Part shown: positions 47,101 to 56,262 of the stretch, piece by piece
Numbering within the stretch: the first letter of the stretch is position 1
Layout: every line of letters starts with the position of its first letter
NCBI RefSeq assembly: GCF_004791695.1
Contig: NZ_SRSO01000001.1
Coordinates: 434,001-498,000, forward strand
Origin: Flavivirga rizhaonensis
GTDB taxonomy: Bacteria > Bacteroidota > Bacteroidia > Flavobacteriales > Flavobacteriaceae
Length of the DNA stretch: 64,000 nucleotides
Reading direction: 5' to 3'
Program-made: the position numbers and the translations under genes
The notes under the pieces: model-generated
Told to the model about the DNA's origin: nothing
Database searches by the model: none
Seen by the model: the letters and a program-made list of their open reading frames with translations, nothing else

Positions 47101-50100
47101 ATAGTATAGATGGAGGAACCTCTTATCAAACTAGTCCAACGTTTACAGTTAATGGACCAGGAACTTATACCGTAACTATTAGAGATGGTAATGGGTGTAC
47201 GGCAACTAGTGCTACCACTACAGAAGTTTTTGCACCAGTTACAGCAGGTGCTATTTTAACAAAAGACTTAACATGTTCAATACCGCAAGAAGCGACCATG
47301 GATATAACAGTATCTGGAGGTAATAGCCCTTACTCTTATAGAGTTAGTATAGGAGGCGTTGCTTATGCAGGACCACAAATACCAATTGTCGGGTCAGTAT
47401 TTACTTATACGCCAGTTTCTCTTGTTGGAACTACGTATCGATTTGAAATTACTGATGCCAATGGTTGTACAGTAGAAACGAATATCATAACAACAAATAC
47501 TGCGGTTAATCCAGTTATTACTAGTGTAACACAAACACAGTTTATTTCATGTTTTGGAGACCCGACAGCTGCTATTGATATTGTTATAGATAATACAGTA
47601 GGTTTAGCGCCTTATACCATAAATGTTAATAATGATACAACAACCACAAATTATGGTACGCAGACTAGTGGACTGCCAGCGGGAAGTTATACTATAACTG
47701 TTACAGATGCCAATGGGTGTACGACTACTGATACTATTGCAATTAGTGAACCATCAGTTATTGTTACGACTCATCATGAAATACCTATTACATGTAGCGG
47801 AGCAGGAGTAACCAGTGGATCTATTATAATTGACGGTGTTACAGGAGGAACAGCTCCTTATGATTATTATGTTACAGGAATAAATGGTTATTCTAATTCT
47901 GAAAATAACCTAACTGGTACAACATCTACAAGTTTTGATGTTGTTGATTTCGGATTATATCAAATCCGTATTGTTGATGCTAATGGTTGTACTGATTTGA
48001 TTCAGGATGTATTAGTCGCATCACCACCAGACGATCTGGATATAAGTATTAGCGCACCACCACCACCAGATTGTTCTACTGGAGGATCTGTTTTGGTAGA
48101 AGTGGGAACTACATTGGCAGGAGTTGGTCCGTATCATTTTGCTATTTATACTGGACCTGGAATGACTTATGCTCCAGGACCACCATGGCAAGATGAAGAT
48201 GCACTAGGTAGTCAACAAACAACATTTACTAATTTATTGCCAGGGGTAACCTATACGTTTATTATATATGATGCAGGAACAAATTGTTATTATTATGAAA
48301 CATCGACAATTCCGATTCCAACAAATTCAACATTAACAACTAGTCCAGTTGTTGAAAATAATATTACTTGTACAGGAAGTGACGATGGAAATGTAAGCTT
48401 TGATATTACCAGTGTTTATCCAGCAACGACCGATGTTACTTATGAGATTTTTAACTCCGATACAGTAGCTACAACGGGTGTGACTGGCTCGGGAACAGTT
48501 CCTGCTAATGGGACATTATCAGTCTCTAATTTAGGCCCATTGCCAGTAGGTAATTATTTTGTTCTAGTAACGGAGTCCGCCGGAGCCACTAATGCAGGTT
48601 GTAGTGTTTCAACTACTACATTTAGTATTACAGAGTCAGCGGCCTTATTAACCATTAGTGCTTCAGTTTCAAAAAATGCAAATTGTAATGAATTAGGTAC
48701 TATTACAGCTACAGCAGCGAATGGTACTGGACCATATGAATATCAAGCGGTAGTATCAGGAAGTCCTGTAGTGCCAGCCAATTGGGCTGCTGCTAATACG
48801 TTTAATTTAGCAGGAAGCACAACTTATCGTATTTATGTAAGAGATGCTTACGGATGTGTTCAATTTGATACAGAGGTATTACCTACAGATCAACCACCTA
48901 CTATAAACCCAGTTGCTCAACAATGTTATACGGGAACTCCTATTAACATTACGCTATCTGGAAACGTATTTGTAGGTACAGCTGCATACAGTATTAATGG
49001 GGTTGCTGGTCCTTACCAGGCAAGCCCTAACTTTACAATTGCTTCACCTGGAACCTATACTTTAAGTATTCGTGATGGTAACGGCTGTACTGCAACGACA
49101 TCTTATGTTGTAGAGCCTCAATTATTACTTAATGCTAATATGACACAGGATTTAGAATGTCAAGGCGTTGATGCAAGTATTACGTTAACACCAACTGGTG
49201 GAGTAGGACCGTACACTTTTGAAGTGAGTTTTAACAGTGGAGGCTTTACTCCTGCTGTTTCTCCTTTTACAACAAGTGTCGCTGGAGATTATGTGTTTAG
49301 AGTTACTGATTCTCAGGGACCTCCTGCATGTCCAGCTTTATCTAATACTGTTACAGTAACACCAAGAACAACGCCAATCGCTACAGAAAGTCATTTTGAT
49401 GTAACTTGTATTGGTCTGGGAGATGGGCGCATTGTAGCAACAGCATCTAATGGAATACCACCATATCAATACAGTAATGATAATGGAGTTACATTCCAGG
49501 CATCTAATGAATTTAATGGATTAGTGCCAGCAACATATAACATTGTTGTGAGAGATAGTAAAAATTGTGACTCAGCAGCGGTACCAGTAGTTATTGATGA
49601 ACCTTTAGTGGTTACTTCAGCACCAGTTTTAACACAAGGATTAACTTGTGGAACGGGTAATGCTGCTCAAGCTGCTACGATAACGATTAATGCAGGGGGA
49701 GGTACCTCTCCGTATGTATATAGTTTTGATGGAGGTGTGAATTTTACACCAGTAAATATTTTTACAACCACTACAGCTGGTTCAGTAAATACTATGGTTA
49801 GAGATAGTAGAGGATGTTTAAGTGCTGTAGTACCAATAAATATTCCAGCATTAGTGCCTCCAACAGATTTAATTTTTAGTTCAACCCCAGTAACGTGTAC
49901 AAATTTAACAAGCGATATTACTTTAACTACAACAGGTGGTGTAGGCGTGTTAGCTTATGCTATTTTATCTCCGGCAAGTGCCACAGGAAATACTACAGGA
50001 GCTGCTTCTGGAATTTTTACAGGATTAGCCCCAGATATTTATTTATTTGAAGTAACTGATGCTAACGGATGTACATATGAAGAATCATATACGGTAGAAG

Positions 50101-53100
50101 ATGTAACAAACATTACAGTTTTAGGAGTGTTTGGTAACGATGTAACTTGTAATGGTACTCCAACTGGAGCAGGAAGTTTTACAGTTGGAAATTTTGCTGG
50201 AACTTATAGCTATAGTATTAATGGAGCAGCAGCAGTGGTTGGTCAATCAGCTACAACAATTAATTTGCCGCCATCAATTGCTGGAACCTATACAATCGTT
50301 GTAACAGACGAAACAACAGACTGTACTGCAACCGATTCAGTAGTGATTAATGAACCAGCTTTATTAACACTTACTGAAACAGGAAATATAAATGCGAATT
50401 GTAATGAAGATGCACAGGTAACTGTTGAAGCAAACTTTGGAACACCAGGTTATACATATGCCTTTGTTCAAGATGGCGTTGCGCCAGTGCCTGCGGATTT
50501 TACAAGTAATGCGACTGCGTTTTTAAACCCAGCAACAAACACAGATTGGGATGTTTGGGTACAAGATGCTAACGGATGTCAAGAACAAATAGATGTTACT
50601 ATAGCTACAGATCCATTACCATCGGTAACAGCTGCTGTAGATAATCAGTGTACAGGAACTGCATCATTTACTATTACAGCAACACCAGGAGCGGGTGCAA
50701 TAACACCATTAAGCTACAGTATTGATGGCGGTATGTCTTATCAAACAAGTCCCGTATTTACGGTAAGTACAGCTGGAAGTTATACTGTAACTATTAGAGA
50801 TGGAAACAATTGTACTGCCAATACTGTGGCGCCAATAGACGTTTTTGCACCACTTGCAGCAAGTGCCACTTTAACTAAAGATTTAACATGTTCAGTTCCA
50901 ACTGATGCCTCTATGGATATTGAAGTGCTTGGAGGAAATGGACCGTATTCTTATAGAGTTAGTATAGGGGGTGTTGCTTATGCAGGGCCACAAATACCAT
51001 TTGTAGGAACTACATTTACTTATAACAACGCTACGGCAGATACATATCAGTTTGAAATTACTGATGTAAATGGTTGTACAACAGAAACAAATGTAATAAC
51101 AACCAATGCTACAATACCTGTAACATTTACAACAGCTGTAGTTGATGTTAGTTGTACTAATGGTAATGATGGTTCCATTACTGTAAACCTAAGCCCTGGT
51201 AATGATGATCCAAATTATACTTATGAGATTATTGCAGGACCTATTTTAAGACCTTCGCAAACCTCAAATCTTTTTGAAGATTTAGTAGCTGGAGATTACA
51301 CAGTAGAAGTAACTTCTGGTAAGGGGTGCACTAATACTGCAGTTGTTCGAGTTGATGAGCCGTTAGCTTTAACGGTTTCAGGAACCGCAACGCCTTATAC
51401 ATGTGCACCAGATAATTCTGTAAACACAAGCACATTAACTATTAATGAAGGCGCAGGAACAGGAACCGCACCATATACATATAGTATTGATGGTACAAAT
51501 TATTTCACAACGAATACATTTGATATCATTGATACAGGTGTTCCGCAAACCATTAATATTTTTGTAAGAGATAATAATGGGTGTATTGAGAGCAATACTG
51601 TAAATATTGCACCATTACCAACGCTAACTGCTGCAACAGTAGCGGTAGCTACACCTATTGATTGTAATGGCACAGGTTCGGTTGATATAACTGTAACAGG
51701 AGGATCTGGTAACTTTACTTTTCAAATGTTGCCTAGTGGAACGCCACAAGCATCTAATATATTTAGTATAACTAATCCAGGAACTTACCATTTCCAAGTG
51801 AATGATTTAGATACTGGATGTACTATAGATGCATCATATGAAGTACTGCCTTTTGATACTATTGATGCAGTAATAAATACACCAACTCAAGTCACCTGTT
51901 TTACAGATAATAATGGTGGATTTGAACTTAATATAAGTGGTTATACAGGACCTTATAATTATGATATATTAGATAGCACAGGAGCTTCAGTAAGAGGTCT
52001 TACAGCAGCTAATACATTAACAAACCCTGAACTGGTAACAGGATTAACAGGAGGTAATTATACTGTGGTAGTAACAGAAACGGCAAGCCCATTCTGTACT
52101 ACAACATCAAATGTAATTACTATAGATTCTCCTGCCAGTGCATTAACATTGGTAGCAACAGAAACAGCAAATGTAACCTGCGATAATAATGTAGGTACTA
52201 TTACGGCTGTAGCTAGTGGGGGAAGAATACCTTATGAGTATGAATTAACAGGAGCGGCAACGGTAGCATATTCTCCAAACGGAACGTTTACAAATTTATC
52301 AGCAGGTGCTTATACAGTAAATGTTAGAGATGCTGGGGGCTGTATAGCTTCCGATCCAATTACTTTGGATATTCCAACACCAATTTCAGCGACTGTGACT
52401 CCAAGTGCAAGCTTATTATCTTGTTTTGGTGATACAAATGCAACAATAACTGTAAGTGCAGTTACAGGTGGACAAGGAAGTAATTTTTCATATACGCTTA
52501 ATATGGTTTCACCTGCGGTAACGTCGTCAGGACCTCAAACAGATCCAGTATTTACAAATCTGGGTGCAGGAACTTATAACGTTACAGTAACCGATGGATA
52601 TAATTGTGAATTTAATTCGCCTAACGTCGTTATAAATGAGCCAACTCAAGTACAAGTAACTTTAGCAAAAGAGACTTCACAAACTTGTTTAACAAGTGCT
52701 ACGTTAACATTAAGCGCTACAGGAGGAACAGGACCCTATACATATAGTGATACTCAAAATTTTGTTACGACTCTAGGATCATTCCCTTCATCGGTAACAT
52801 TCCCTGTATCAGTAGGATCTCATGTTTATTATGTAAGAGATGCTAATGGTTGTAATGCGAATGTTTCTAATGAAATTATAATAGACCCACTACCAGCTTT
52901 AACAGTTGATTTGGAGTCTGTTAATATAAATTGTGCTGGTGATAACACGGGTGTTATAACCGCAACAGCTCAAGGTGGTTTAGGCAGTTATGTTTATACC
53001 TTACAGGATACATCTGGAAATGATATAACTCCAGTAACTCAAAATAGTCCAGGTGTTTTCACCGAACTTGTTGCAGGAAGTTACCAGGTAAGAGTAGAAA

Positions 53101-54374
53101 GCCTTGATTGTTTAATCACTTCTGCAAGAATTGATATTACTGAGCCTGCACAACCATTAATCGCAGATTTTGTAACGACAGAAGTGACTTGTCCAGGTTC
53201 TGATGATGGTATTTTACAAATAAATGCATCTGGTGGTACTGGATTGATTAGATATGCCATTTCACCAAGATTAGATCAGTTTTTCGAAACATCTACATTT
53301 GAAAACCTTGCTCCTGGTACTTATCAGGCCATTGCACAGGATGAATTAGGATGTTTCGTGTTTGATACTTTTACCATTGGTTCGCCAACTCCAGTATTAG
53401 TAAGTCTAGTACCTGGTTCATTAATTCCTGAGATTTGCGAGGGTGATGCAGATGGATCATTTAGCATTGATATTTCAGGAGGTAATTTACCATACAGTGT
53501 CGCTATAGATGATATAAATGGTACTTATGTGGCTGGAACAGCCACTCAAACACAGTTTGATTTTGATAATCTAGGTGGAGGAGACCATATTGTGTATGTT
53601 AGAGATGCTCGTAATTGTGAATCTGAATGGACTATCGCATTCCCGTCATCAGTAAGGATTAATCCTGAAACTGCTGTAGAGTATGCTTGTACTGGAAATA
53701 TAACAACAAACACCGTTACGGTAACTGTAGATGTTAGTATAACAGACTTAACAGATCTTGATTATTCATTAGATGGTGCACCATATCAAGCTAGCAATGT
53801 ATTTGTAAATGTGCCAGCTGGGTTAGATCATTATGTAGATGTAAGACATACAAATGGATGTATTCAAAGAACGGAAGGTTTTGATATTGATCAATCGGAT
53901 CCATTAACGCTTGTTTTAGAAGATGGCGGATTAAACGAAATCGTTGCTGTGACAACAGGAGGATCAGAACCGTATGAATACACGCTTAATGACGAGTCTT
54001 ATGGCAGTACTAACACATTCCTTATTTATTCATCTGGAGATTATACCGTTACTGTAACAGATAGAAATGGTTGTGTGGCGACTGTTACCAGATATTTTGA
54101 ATATATAGATGTATGTATTTCTAATTACTTTACCCCGAATGGAGATAATGATCAAGACGAATGGGGACCAGGTTGTACATCTCAATACAAAGATCTTACT
54201 TTCGATATTTTCGATAGATATGGTCGAGCAATTGCAACATTACATGTTGGAGATACATGGGATGGTAAATATAATAATGCAGAGCTTCCAACTGGAGATT
54301 ATTGGTATATATTAAAACTTAATGATCCAAAAGATGATCGCGAATTTGTTGGACACTTTACACTTTATAGATAA
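41130..54374 (+). CDS. sprB: Giant SprB-like gliding-motility adhesin
   Basis: 4414 residues, one open frame. Signal peptide to about residue 25 (SIQLFAQNQ). Residues up to about 360 form a unique surface domain, then a DUF11-like segment near 380-460 (DELNYVIGFQNTGNDDATGL). From about 700 to 4300 there are dozens of SprB-type repeats of 70-110 residues, each with a Cys near a C-x-G/N-x-x-G turn and a closing V-x-D-x-x-G-C. The end (about 4325-4414, ISNYFTPNGDNDQDEWGPGC) is a type B CHU_C sorting domain for type IX secretion. F. johnsoniae SprB, about 6500 residues, moves along the cell surface to drive gliding. The next gene is its SprF-type partner. Threonine-, serine- and glycine-rich, very poor in lysine, as expected for an extracellular filament. 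Confidence 0.9.
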   Translation: MKKPTTLKKELIVLLILLFSIQLFAQNQVPFTPRFNQDLKGDIILIGNNILGPNNNDFNNNSTYNDEVNMRYIDIDSDGTTFSSSSADLLIPINPNIPPAANDCYEIVHAGLYWSAVTDGTEPIDAVKLRGPTGGYNDITGTVIFNAGSTSVDGGNSFPYACYADVTNIIRALGTDQGTYTVANVSSAQGQTELFDNYTGNSAGWSLFIVYQNPSLPGKSITSFDGFSTITRNTPGLDVTVSGFRTVPAPAPVRANFAFAALEGDKPITGDRLIINGTRLSDLNRGENNFFNSSVTGPPVRVPNSSNALGFDTGILAVPNPANGVINNNDTSATVRLETGRDTYFPYFFAFAVDIIAPNMVLTKTVEDEFGNNIGGGLVDLGDELNYVIGFQNTGNDDATGLTIRDVLPNNIEFDYPADMGLLPPGVTVQSYNQATRELIFAVDDSVIEENDPVLEIRFRVTVVRECSLLNDACDNIVSNQAFSTYRGTLNPLFVISDDPSFSTNTGCLLIPGATNFIADIDCTFEEDVILCGDNVVLMAGDDYDSYLWSTGEITQSITVTAPGTYTVRNTATAPCQSIDQIFNVITYGAGVPNPVIPFADQVVECPDDGTELPNIFMCGASDTTFIDTNITDANSIIWQRLDETSCAAVADIRCANEEATCTWNTVQTGPDYLVDTAGQYRLTLNYTGGCFNEYYFNVYENVLLPTATSNDIICTTPGEIVVADVPSGYEYSIDNVNFQPSNVFSITTAGIYTVYIRQIGVTPNPCVFTIPDIQIRERNFTVTTDITQPLCHNGQGSVLVAANDVRPQYYFSISQGGTLVNSVGPIVASDYTFPNLNPGTYTIDVTTDDGCVFNGDIDIINPTLLEATAALTSPLTCTDGEITVYPVGGTSPYFYFVNSTTVFQTLPQIPVTAAGTYDIRVVDSNNCFVDISIDVDAIQPPAYTVSKTDILCAGTGNVGEIDINVTNANGNTLRYSIDNGATYSNSPVFTGLAVGSYEVLVEYTSGTDVCVTAPQTIDIIELSAVTGTATLTTPYTCTTNGEITVSGVSGGTAPYSYSIDGINFQPGLTFTGLINGNYTVTIRDANNCTSVTAPITIDPLNPPTDLTFTYGGFDCDDETSSFNVNLPSWGGGLPPIRFQIIAVPPHITVGSPLYNYLTQVNSDGQYSGVPAGVYTFEVTDRNGCVYQEDYSLAPEPPIEVTGTLLSNVDCFNSATGSIEFNVIGTFTGGNDVYDYDITGPVNSSDTRQTAPTITLNNLPVGTYSITVTERGTGCTSTASVTVTGPPSGLTITATESPITCLTDGSVVLNAVGGWGGNSYTLTQPDTTVLGPQGSSTFGGLTQAGTYTATVTDSNGCTATDTFTLSLPILPVASIDVASDLCYDTTNAATLVATVTSGGQAPFEYNINGGPFGSSNTFTGLTPGSYTIIVRDAYGCQVTLPAQTIAPQLTLSAVLTKDIDCSAAPDALITGNISGGTPPYEYTTSFNGGAYNPLSTAIAGTTFVRAVASPGDYRFRVTDAQGCQVESGVVTVNPAVNPTASVTTVNPTCNGGANGSVQIIASGGEGPYEYRFNGSAFTTTSFYDTLSAGIAYTYQVRDSKECLFNGTVTLTEPDALAATHAVTPFSCSATNASQPATVTVTATDGTAPYQYSFNGSGYSATNTFNVNDDGTNQNITYSVRDNQGCIFNGSVIITALNPPTAGTITSTPITCISTTSTATVTQAVGTGVGVLTYEITSPAAFVTSNGTGVFPGLAPDTTYTFRVTDADGCYYTESHRIEPVVNITVTGALVNDVSCNGGTDGAVTFTVSNFATTYSYTINGVLPATTGQSAVTIPLTLLPAGDQVIVVTDEATGCTDTFTVPVSEPAAALALSATSTNVFCTNDNSQITVTATDGTPGYTYAAVITGAPAPAIGAYSSGNVITVDTNSAADLVWDVYVRDANDCIEMTTVTIVSDPLPTVSTPPLASNQCSVTSGFTFTATPGAGAITPLTYSIDGGTSYQTSPTFTVNGPGTYTVTIRDGNGCTATSATTTEVFAPVTAGAILTKDLTCSIPQEATMDITVSGGNSPYSYRVSIGGVAYAGPQIPIVGSVFTYTPVSLVGTTYRFEITDANGCTVETNIITTNTAVNPVITSVTQTQFISCFGDPTAAIDIVIDNTVGLAPYTINVNNDTTTTNYGTQTSGLPAGSYTITVTDANGCTTTDTIAISEPSVIVTTHHEIPITCSGAGVTSGSIIIDGVTGGTAPYDYYVTGINGYSNSENNLTGTTSTSFDVVDFGLYQIRIVDANGCTDLIQDVLVASPPDDLDISISAPPPPDCSTGGSVLVEVGTTLAGVGPYHFAIYTGPGMTYAPGPPWQDEDALGSQQTTFTNLLPGVTYTFIIYDAGTNCYYYETSTIPIPTNSTLTTSPVVENNITCTGSDDGNVSFDITSVYPATTDVTYEIFNSDTVATTGVTGSGTVPANGTLSVSNLGPLPVGNYFVLVTESAGATNAGCSVSTTTFSITESAALLTISASVSKNANCNELGTITATAANGTGPYEYQAVVSGSPVVPANWAAANTFNLAGSTTYRIYVRDAYGCVQFDTEVLPTDQPPTINPVAQQCYTGTPINITLSGNVFVGTAAYSINGVAGPYQASPNFTIASPGTYTLSIRDGNGCTATTSYVVEPQLLLNANMTQDLECQGVDASITLTPTGGVGPYTFEVSFNSGGFTPAVSPFTTSVAGDYVFRVTDSQGPPACPALSNTVTVTPRTTPIATESHFDVTCIGLGDGRIVATASNGIPPYQYSNDNGVTFQASNEFNGLVPATYNIVVRDSKNCDSAAVPVVIDEPLVVTSAPVLTQGLTCGTGNAAQAATITINAGGGTSPYVYSFDGGVNFTPVNIFTTTTAGSVNTMVRDSRGCLSAVVPINIPALVPPTDLIFSSTPVTCTNLTSDITLTTTGGVGVLAYAILSPASATGNTTGAASGIFTGLAPDIYLFEVTDANGCTYEESYTVEDVTNITVLGVFGNDVTCNGTPTGAGSFTVGNFAGTYSYSINGAAAVVGQSATTINLPPSIAGTYTIVVTDETTDCTATDSVVINEPALLTLTETGNINANCNEDAQVTVEANFGTPGYTYAFVQDGVAPVPADFTSNATAFLNPATNTDWDVWVQDANGCQEQIDVTIATDPLPSVTAAVDNQCTGTASFTITATPGAGAITPLSYSIDGGMSYQTSPVFTVSTAGSYTVTIRDGNNCTANTVAPIDVFAPLAASATLTKDLTCSVPTDASMDIEVLGGNGPYSYRVSIGGVAYAGPQIPFVGTTFTYNNATADTYQFEITDVNGCTTETNVITTNATIPVTFTTAVVDVSCTNGNDGSITVNLSPGNDDPNYTYEIIAGPILRPSQTSNLFEDLVAGDYTVEVTSGKGCTNTAVVRVDEPLALTVSGTATPYTCAPDNSVNTSTLTINEGAGTGTAPYTYSIDGTNYFTTNTFDIIDTGVPQTINIFVRDNNGCIESNTVNIAPLPTLTAATVAVATPIDCNGTGSVDITVTGGSGNFTFQMLPSGTPQASNIFSITNPGTYHFQVNDLDTGCTIDASYEVLPFDTIDAVINTPTQVTCFTDNNGGFELNISGYTGPYNYDILDSTGASVRGLTAANTLTNPELVTGLTGGNYTVVVTETASPFCTTTSNVITIDSPASALTLVATETANVTCDNNVGTITAVASGGRIPYEYELTGAATVAYSPNGTFTNLSAGAYTVNVRDAGGCIASDPITLDIPTPISATVTPSASLLSCFGDTNATITVSAVTGGQGSNFSYTLNMVSPAVTSSGPQTDPVFTNLGAGTYNVTVTDGYNCEFNSPNVVINEPTQVQVTLAKETSQTCLTSATLTLSATGGTGPYTYSDTQNFVTTLGSFPSSVTFPVSVGSHVYYVRDANGCNANVSNEIIIDPLPALTVDLESVNINCAGDNTGVITATAQGGLGSYVYTLQDTSGNDITPVTQNSPGVFTELVAGSYQVRVESLDCLITSARIDITEPAQPLIADFVTTEVTCPGSDDGILQINASGGTGLIRYAISPRLDQFFETSTFENLAPGTYQAIAQDELGCFVFDTFTIGSPTPVLVSLVPGSLIPEICEGDADGSFSIDISGGNLPYSVAIDDINGTYVAGTATQTQFDFDNLGGGDHIVYVRDARNCESEWTIAFPSSVRINPETAVEYACTGNITTNTVTVTVDVSITDLTDLDYSLDGAPYQASNVFVNVPAGLDHYVDVRHTNGCIQRTEGFDIDQSDPLTLVLEDGGLNEIVAVTTGGSEPYEYTLNDESYGSTNTFLIYSSGDYTVTVTDRNGCVATVTRYFEYIDVCISNYFTPNGDNDQDEWGPGCTSQYKDLTFDIFDRYGRAIATLHVGDTWDGKYNNAELPTGDYWYILKLNDPKDDREFVGHFTLYR
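46219..47500 (+). repeat. SprB super-repeat block, copy 1
   Basis: About 425 residues, several SprB repeats in fixed order. It is matched 3615 bp further on by copy 2 (49850-51105) in repeat order and long near-identical DNA runs, for example the stretch encoding SYRVSIGGVAYAGPQIP. Confidence 0.75.
49850..51105 (+). repeat. SprB super-repeat block, copy 2
   Basis: Second copy of the block starting at 46219, at a constant offset of 3615 bp (1205 residues) at the ATPGAGAITPL motif. Diverged mostly at silent and conservative sites in the best-conserved repeat. Confidence 0.75.
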
Positions 54375-54389
54375 TGAAAATAAAGGATT

Positions 54390-55400
54390 ATGATATTGAA
54401 AATTAGAATGATACGAATACAAAAATTATTTATATATATGTTTCTCTTGGTTATAGCTAACAGCTATAGCCAAGAGTTAAACTTACCTGTTTTTACACAA
54501 TATTTGGCAGAAAATAATTTTGTAGTCTCTCCAGCATATGCAGGAATTGGAGACAATTTAAAGGTTAGAGCTAACGGATTAACACAGTGGGTAGGTATAA
54601 AAGATGCACCACAGAATCAATCTGTCTATGCTGATTTTAGAATTGCTGATCGTTCTGGAGTAGGTGTGTCGCTTTATAATGATAGCAATGGGCTTACCAT
54701 TCAAAAAGGTGCTAAATTTTCGTTTGCACATCACCTTATTTTAGATTACTATGCAAAAATGTACTTATCATTTGGTATTTCTTATAACTTGAATAGTTTT
54801 AGAATTGACGTTGATAAATTTGAAAATAATTCTCAAAACCCAGTTACTAATATTCCAACAGATGACAGAGCAATTACAAATAATAACTTTGATGTTAGTG
54901 CTTTGTATCGATTTAAAGGGTTTTTTATGAGCTTTAATGCAAATAATATATTAGGTAAGGGTAAAGATTTCGATGAAACTATTAGAGCTTTAAAAGATGA
55001 GCCTAATTTACTTTTAAATTATCAAATTTATTCAGGATACACATTTAGAGGTCCTAAAAAGAGTGGTTTAGAATATGAGCCATCAATTTATTATCAATTA
55101 TTCAGTAGTGATAGCAGATCAAGTACCGATATTAATTTTAAATTCAGAAAATTTAATAGAAAGGAAGATTATTATTGGGCTGGGATATCCTATCGTTTTC
55201 TTAATGATCAATTTTTTAAACCTTTAAACATAGGGCCCATGGTAGGATTTAAGAAATCTATTTTCTATTTAGGATATGCGTATCAAATAACAACCAATAA
55301 CTTATCTGGGTTCAACTCAGGAACTCATATGGTAACTATCGGATTAGACTTTTTACGAGGTATTAGTAACTGTCCATGTACACAAAGCCCAGTGCATTAA
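54390..55400 (+). CDS. sprF: SprF/PorP-family type IX secretion outer-membrane protein
   Basis: 336 residues with a signal peptide ending near SYSQ. The PorP/SprF pattern is plain: LPVFTQYLAENNFVVSPAYA, ANGLTQWVGIKDAPQNQS, and a barrel ending HMVTIGLDFLRG. In F. johnsoniae SprF is needed to secrete SprB, and each type B substrate tends to have its own SprF-like partner. Starts 15 nt after the giant adhesin gene. The ATG at 54390 is used here; an ATG six codons later (MIRIQKLF) would give an equally good signal peptide. Confidence 0.9.
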   Translation: MILKIRMIRIQKLFIYMFLLVIANSYSQELNLPVFTQYLAENNFVVSPAYAGIGDNLKVRANGLTQWVGIKDAPQNQSVYADFRIADRSGVGVSLYNDSNGLTIQKGAKFSFAHHLILDYYAKMYLSFGISYNLNSFRIDVDKFENNSQNPVTNIPTDDRAITNNNFDVSALYRFKGFFMSFNANNILGKGKDFDETIRALKDEPNLLLNYQIYSGYTFRGPKKSGLEYEPSIYYQLFSSDSRSSTDINFKFRKFNRKEDYYWAGISYRFLNDQFFKPLNIGPMVGFKKSIFYLGYAYQITTNNLSGFNSGTHMVTIGLDFLRGISNCPCTQSPVH

Positions 55401-55553
55401 TTAGTCGATCATCAGATTATTTTTATAATATCCAACTAATAATCCGTTATCGGTTTGTATTAAGAGGGTTTATATTGTATTAGTGAATAATAATTCGTTT
55501 CATTTTTTTGGTGTGTTTTATTTTAAATAATTTAACAATCTAATTTCTTTTTA

Positions 55554-55561
55554 TAGATTTG
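55554..55561 (+). promoter_or_regulatory. -7 promoter element for the ECF sigma-factor gene
   Basis: TAGATTTG, an exact TAnnTTTG match, 28 nt before the ATG at 55590. No clear TTG at the upstream distance. The 189-bp gap separates the spr locus from the SusCD locus. Confidence 0.5.
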
Positions 55562-55589
55562 TTTAAATTTTAATCCCTCACCTAACTTA

Positions 55590-56147
55590 ATGAACCTTGT
55601 ACTAAAGGAAATAAGTAAAAAAAATGAAAAAGTCTTTAAAATCTTTTTTGATAAACATTATAAAGATTTAGTTGTTTACGCGAATACGTATCTTTTTGAT
55701 AAGGATTCGAGTGAAGATGTTGTGCAAGACATTTTTATTTATATCTGGGAAAATGCAGGGAAATTAAAAATAGAAAGCTCACTAAAAGGCTATCTATATG
55801 CCATGGTAAGAAACAAGTGCTTAAACTTTTTAAAATCTATAAAGATTACCGATAGTTATGAGCTTTTAGAGTTTAATATAAATTTGATAACCGAACACGT
55901 CTTTAATTCTACTTCCAAAGAAGAAAAAAAAATAGTATATCATCAAATATTAAAAATTGTAGATACGCTACCGGAAAAAATGCAACAAGTAGTCAGACTA
56001 AAGTTTATGCATAATTATAAATATTCTGAGATTGCCACTGAGTTAAATATTTCTGTAAATACGGTTAAAACACAGCTTAAAAGGGCAAAAGTTAAAATTA
56101 TAGAAATGGTAACAGCCATCCTTATTTTGCTTCAAATAAATCAATAA
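55590..56147 (+). CDS. ECF-type RNA polymerase sigma factor (FecI-like)
   Basis: 185 residues. Region 2 at about 10-80 (FDKHYKDLVVYANTYLFDKD, EDVVQDIFIYIWENAGKL) and region 4 at about 120-180 with the helix-turn-helix YSEIATELNISVNTVKTQLKRA; no region 3. It should be held inactive by the FecR-type protein encoded next, released by a signal from the SusC receptor with its STN domain, and then switch on the susC-susD genes. The sigma - anti-sigma - SusC - SusD order is the standard glycan-uptake arrangement of Bacteroidota. Confidence 0.93.
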   Translation: MNLVLKEISKKNEKVFKIFFDKHYKDLVVYANTYLFDKDSSEDVVQDIFIYIWENAGKLKIESSLKGYLYAMVRNKCLNFLKSIKITDSYELLEFNINLITEHVFNSTSKEEKKIVYHQILKIVDTLPEKMQQVVRLKFMHNYKYSEIATELNISVNTVKTQLKRAKVKIIEMVTAILILLQINQ

Positions 56148-56262
56148 AAGAACTTTTTTTTTGATTTATTATTAAGCTTTTTTCATTTTTATTAAAAATA
56201 AATTATTTTTTTGTCACCCATTATTAATTTTTTGTTGTCTTATTGTTAAAAGAAAGTAAATA

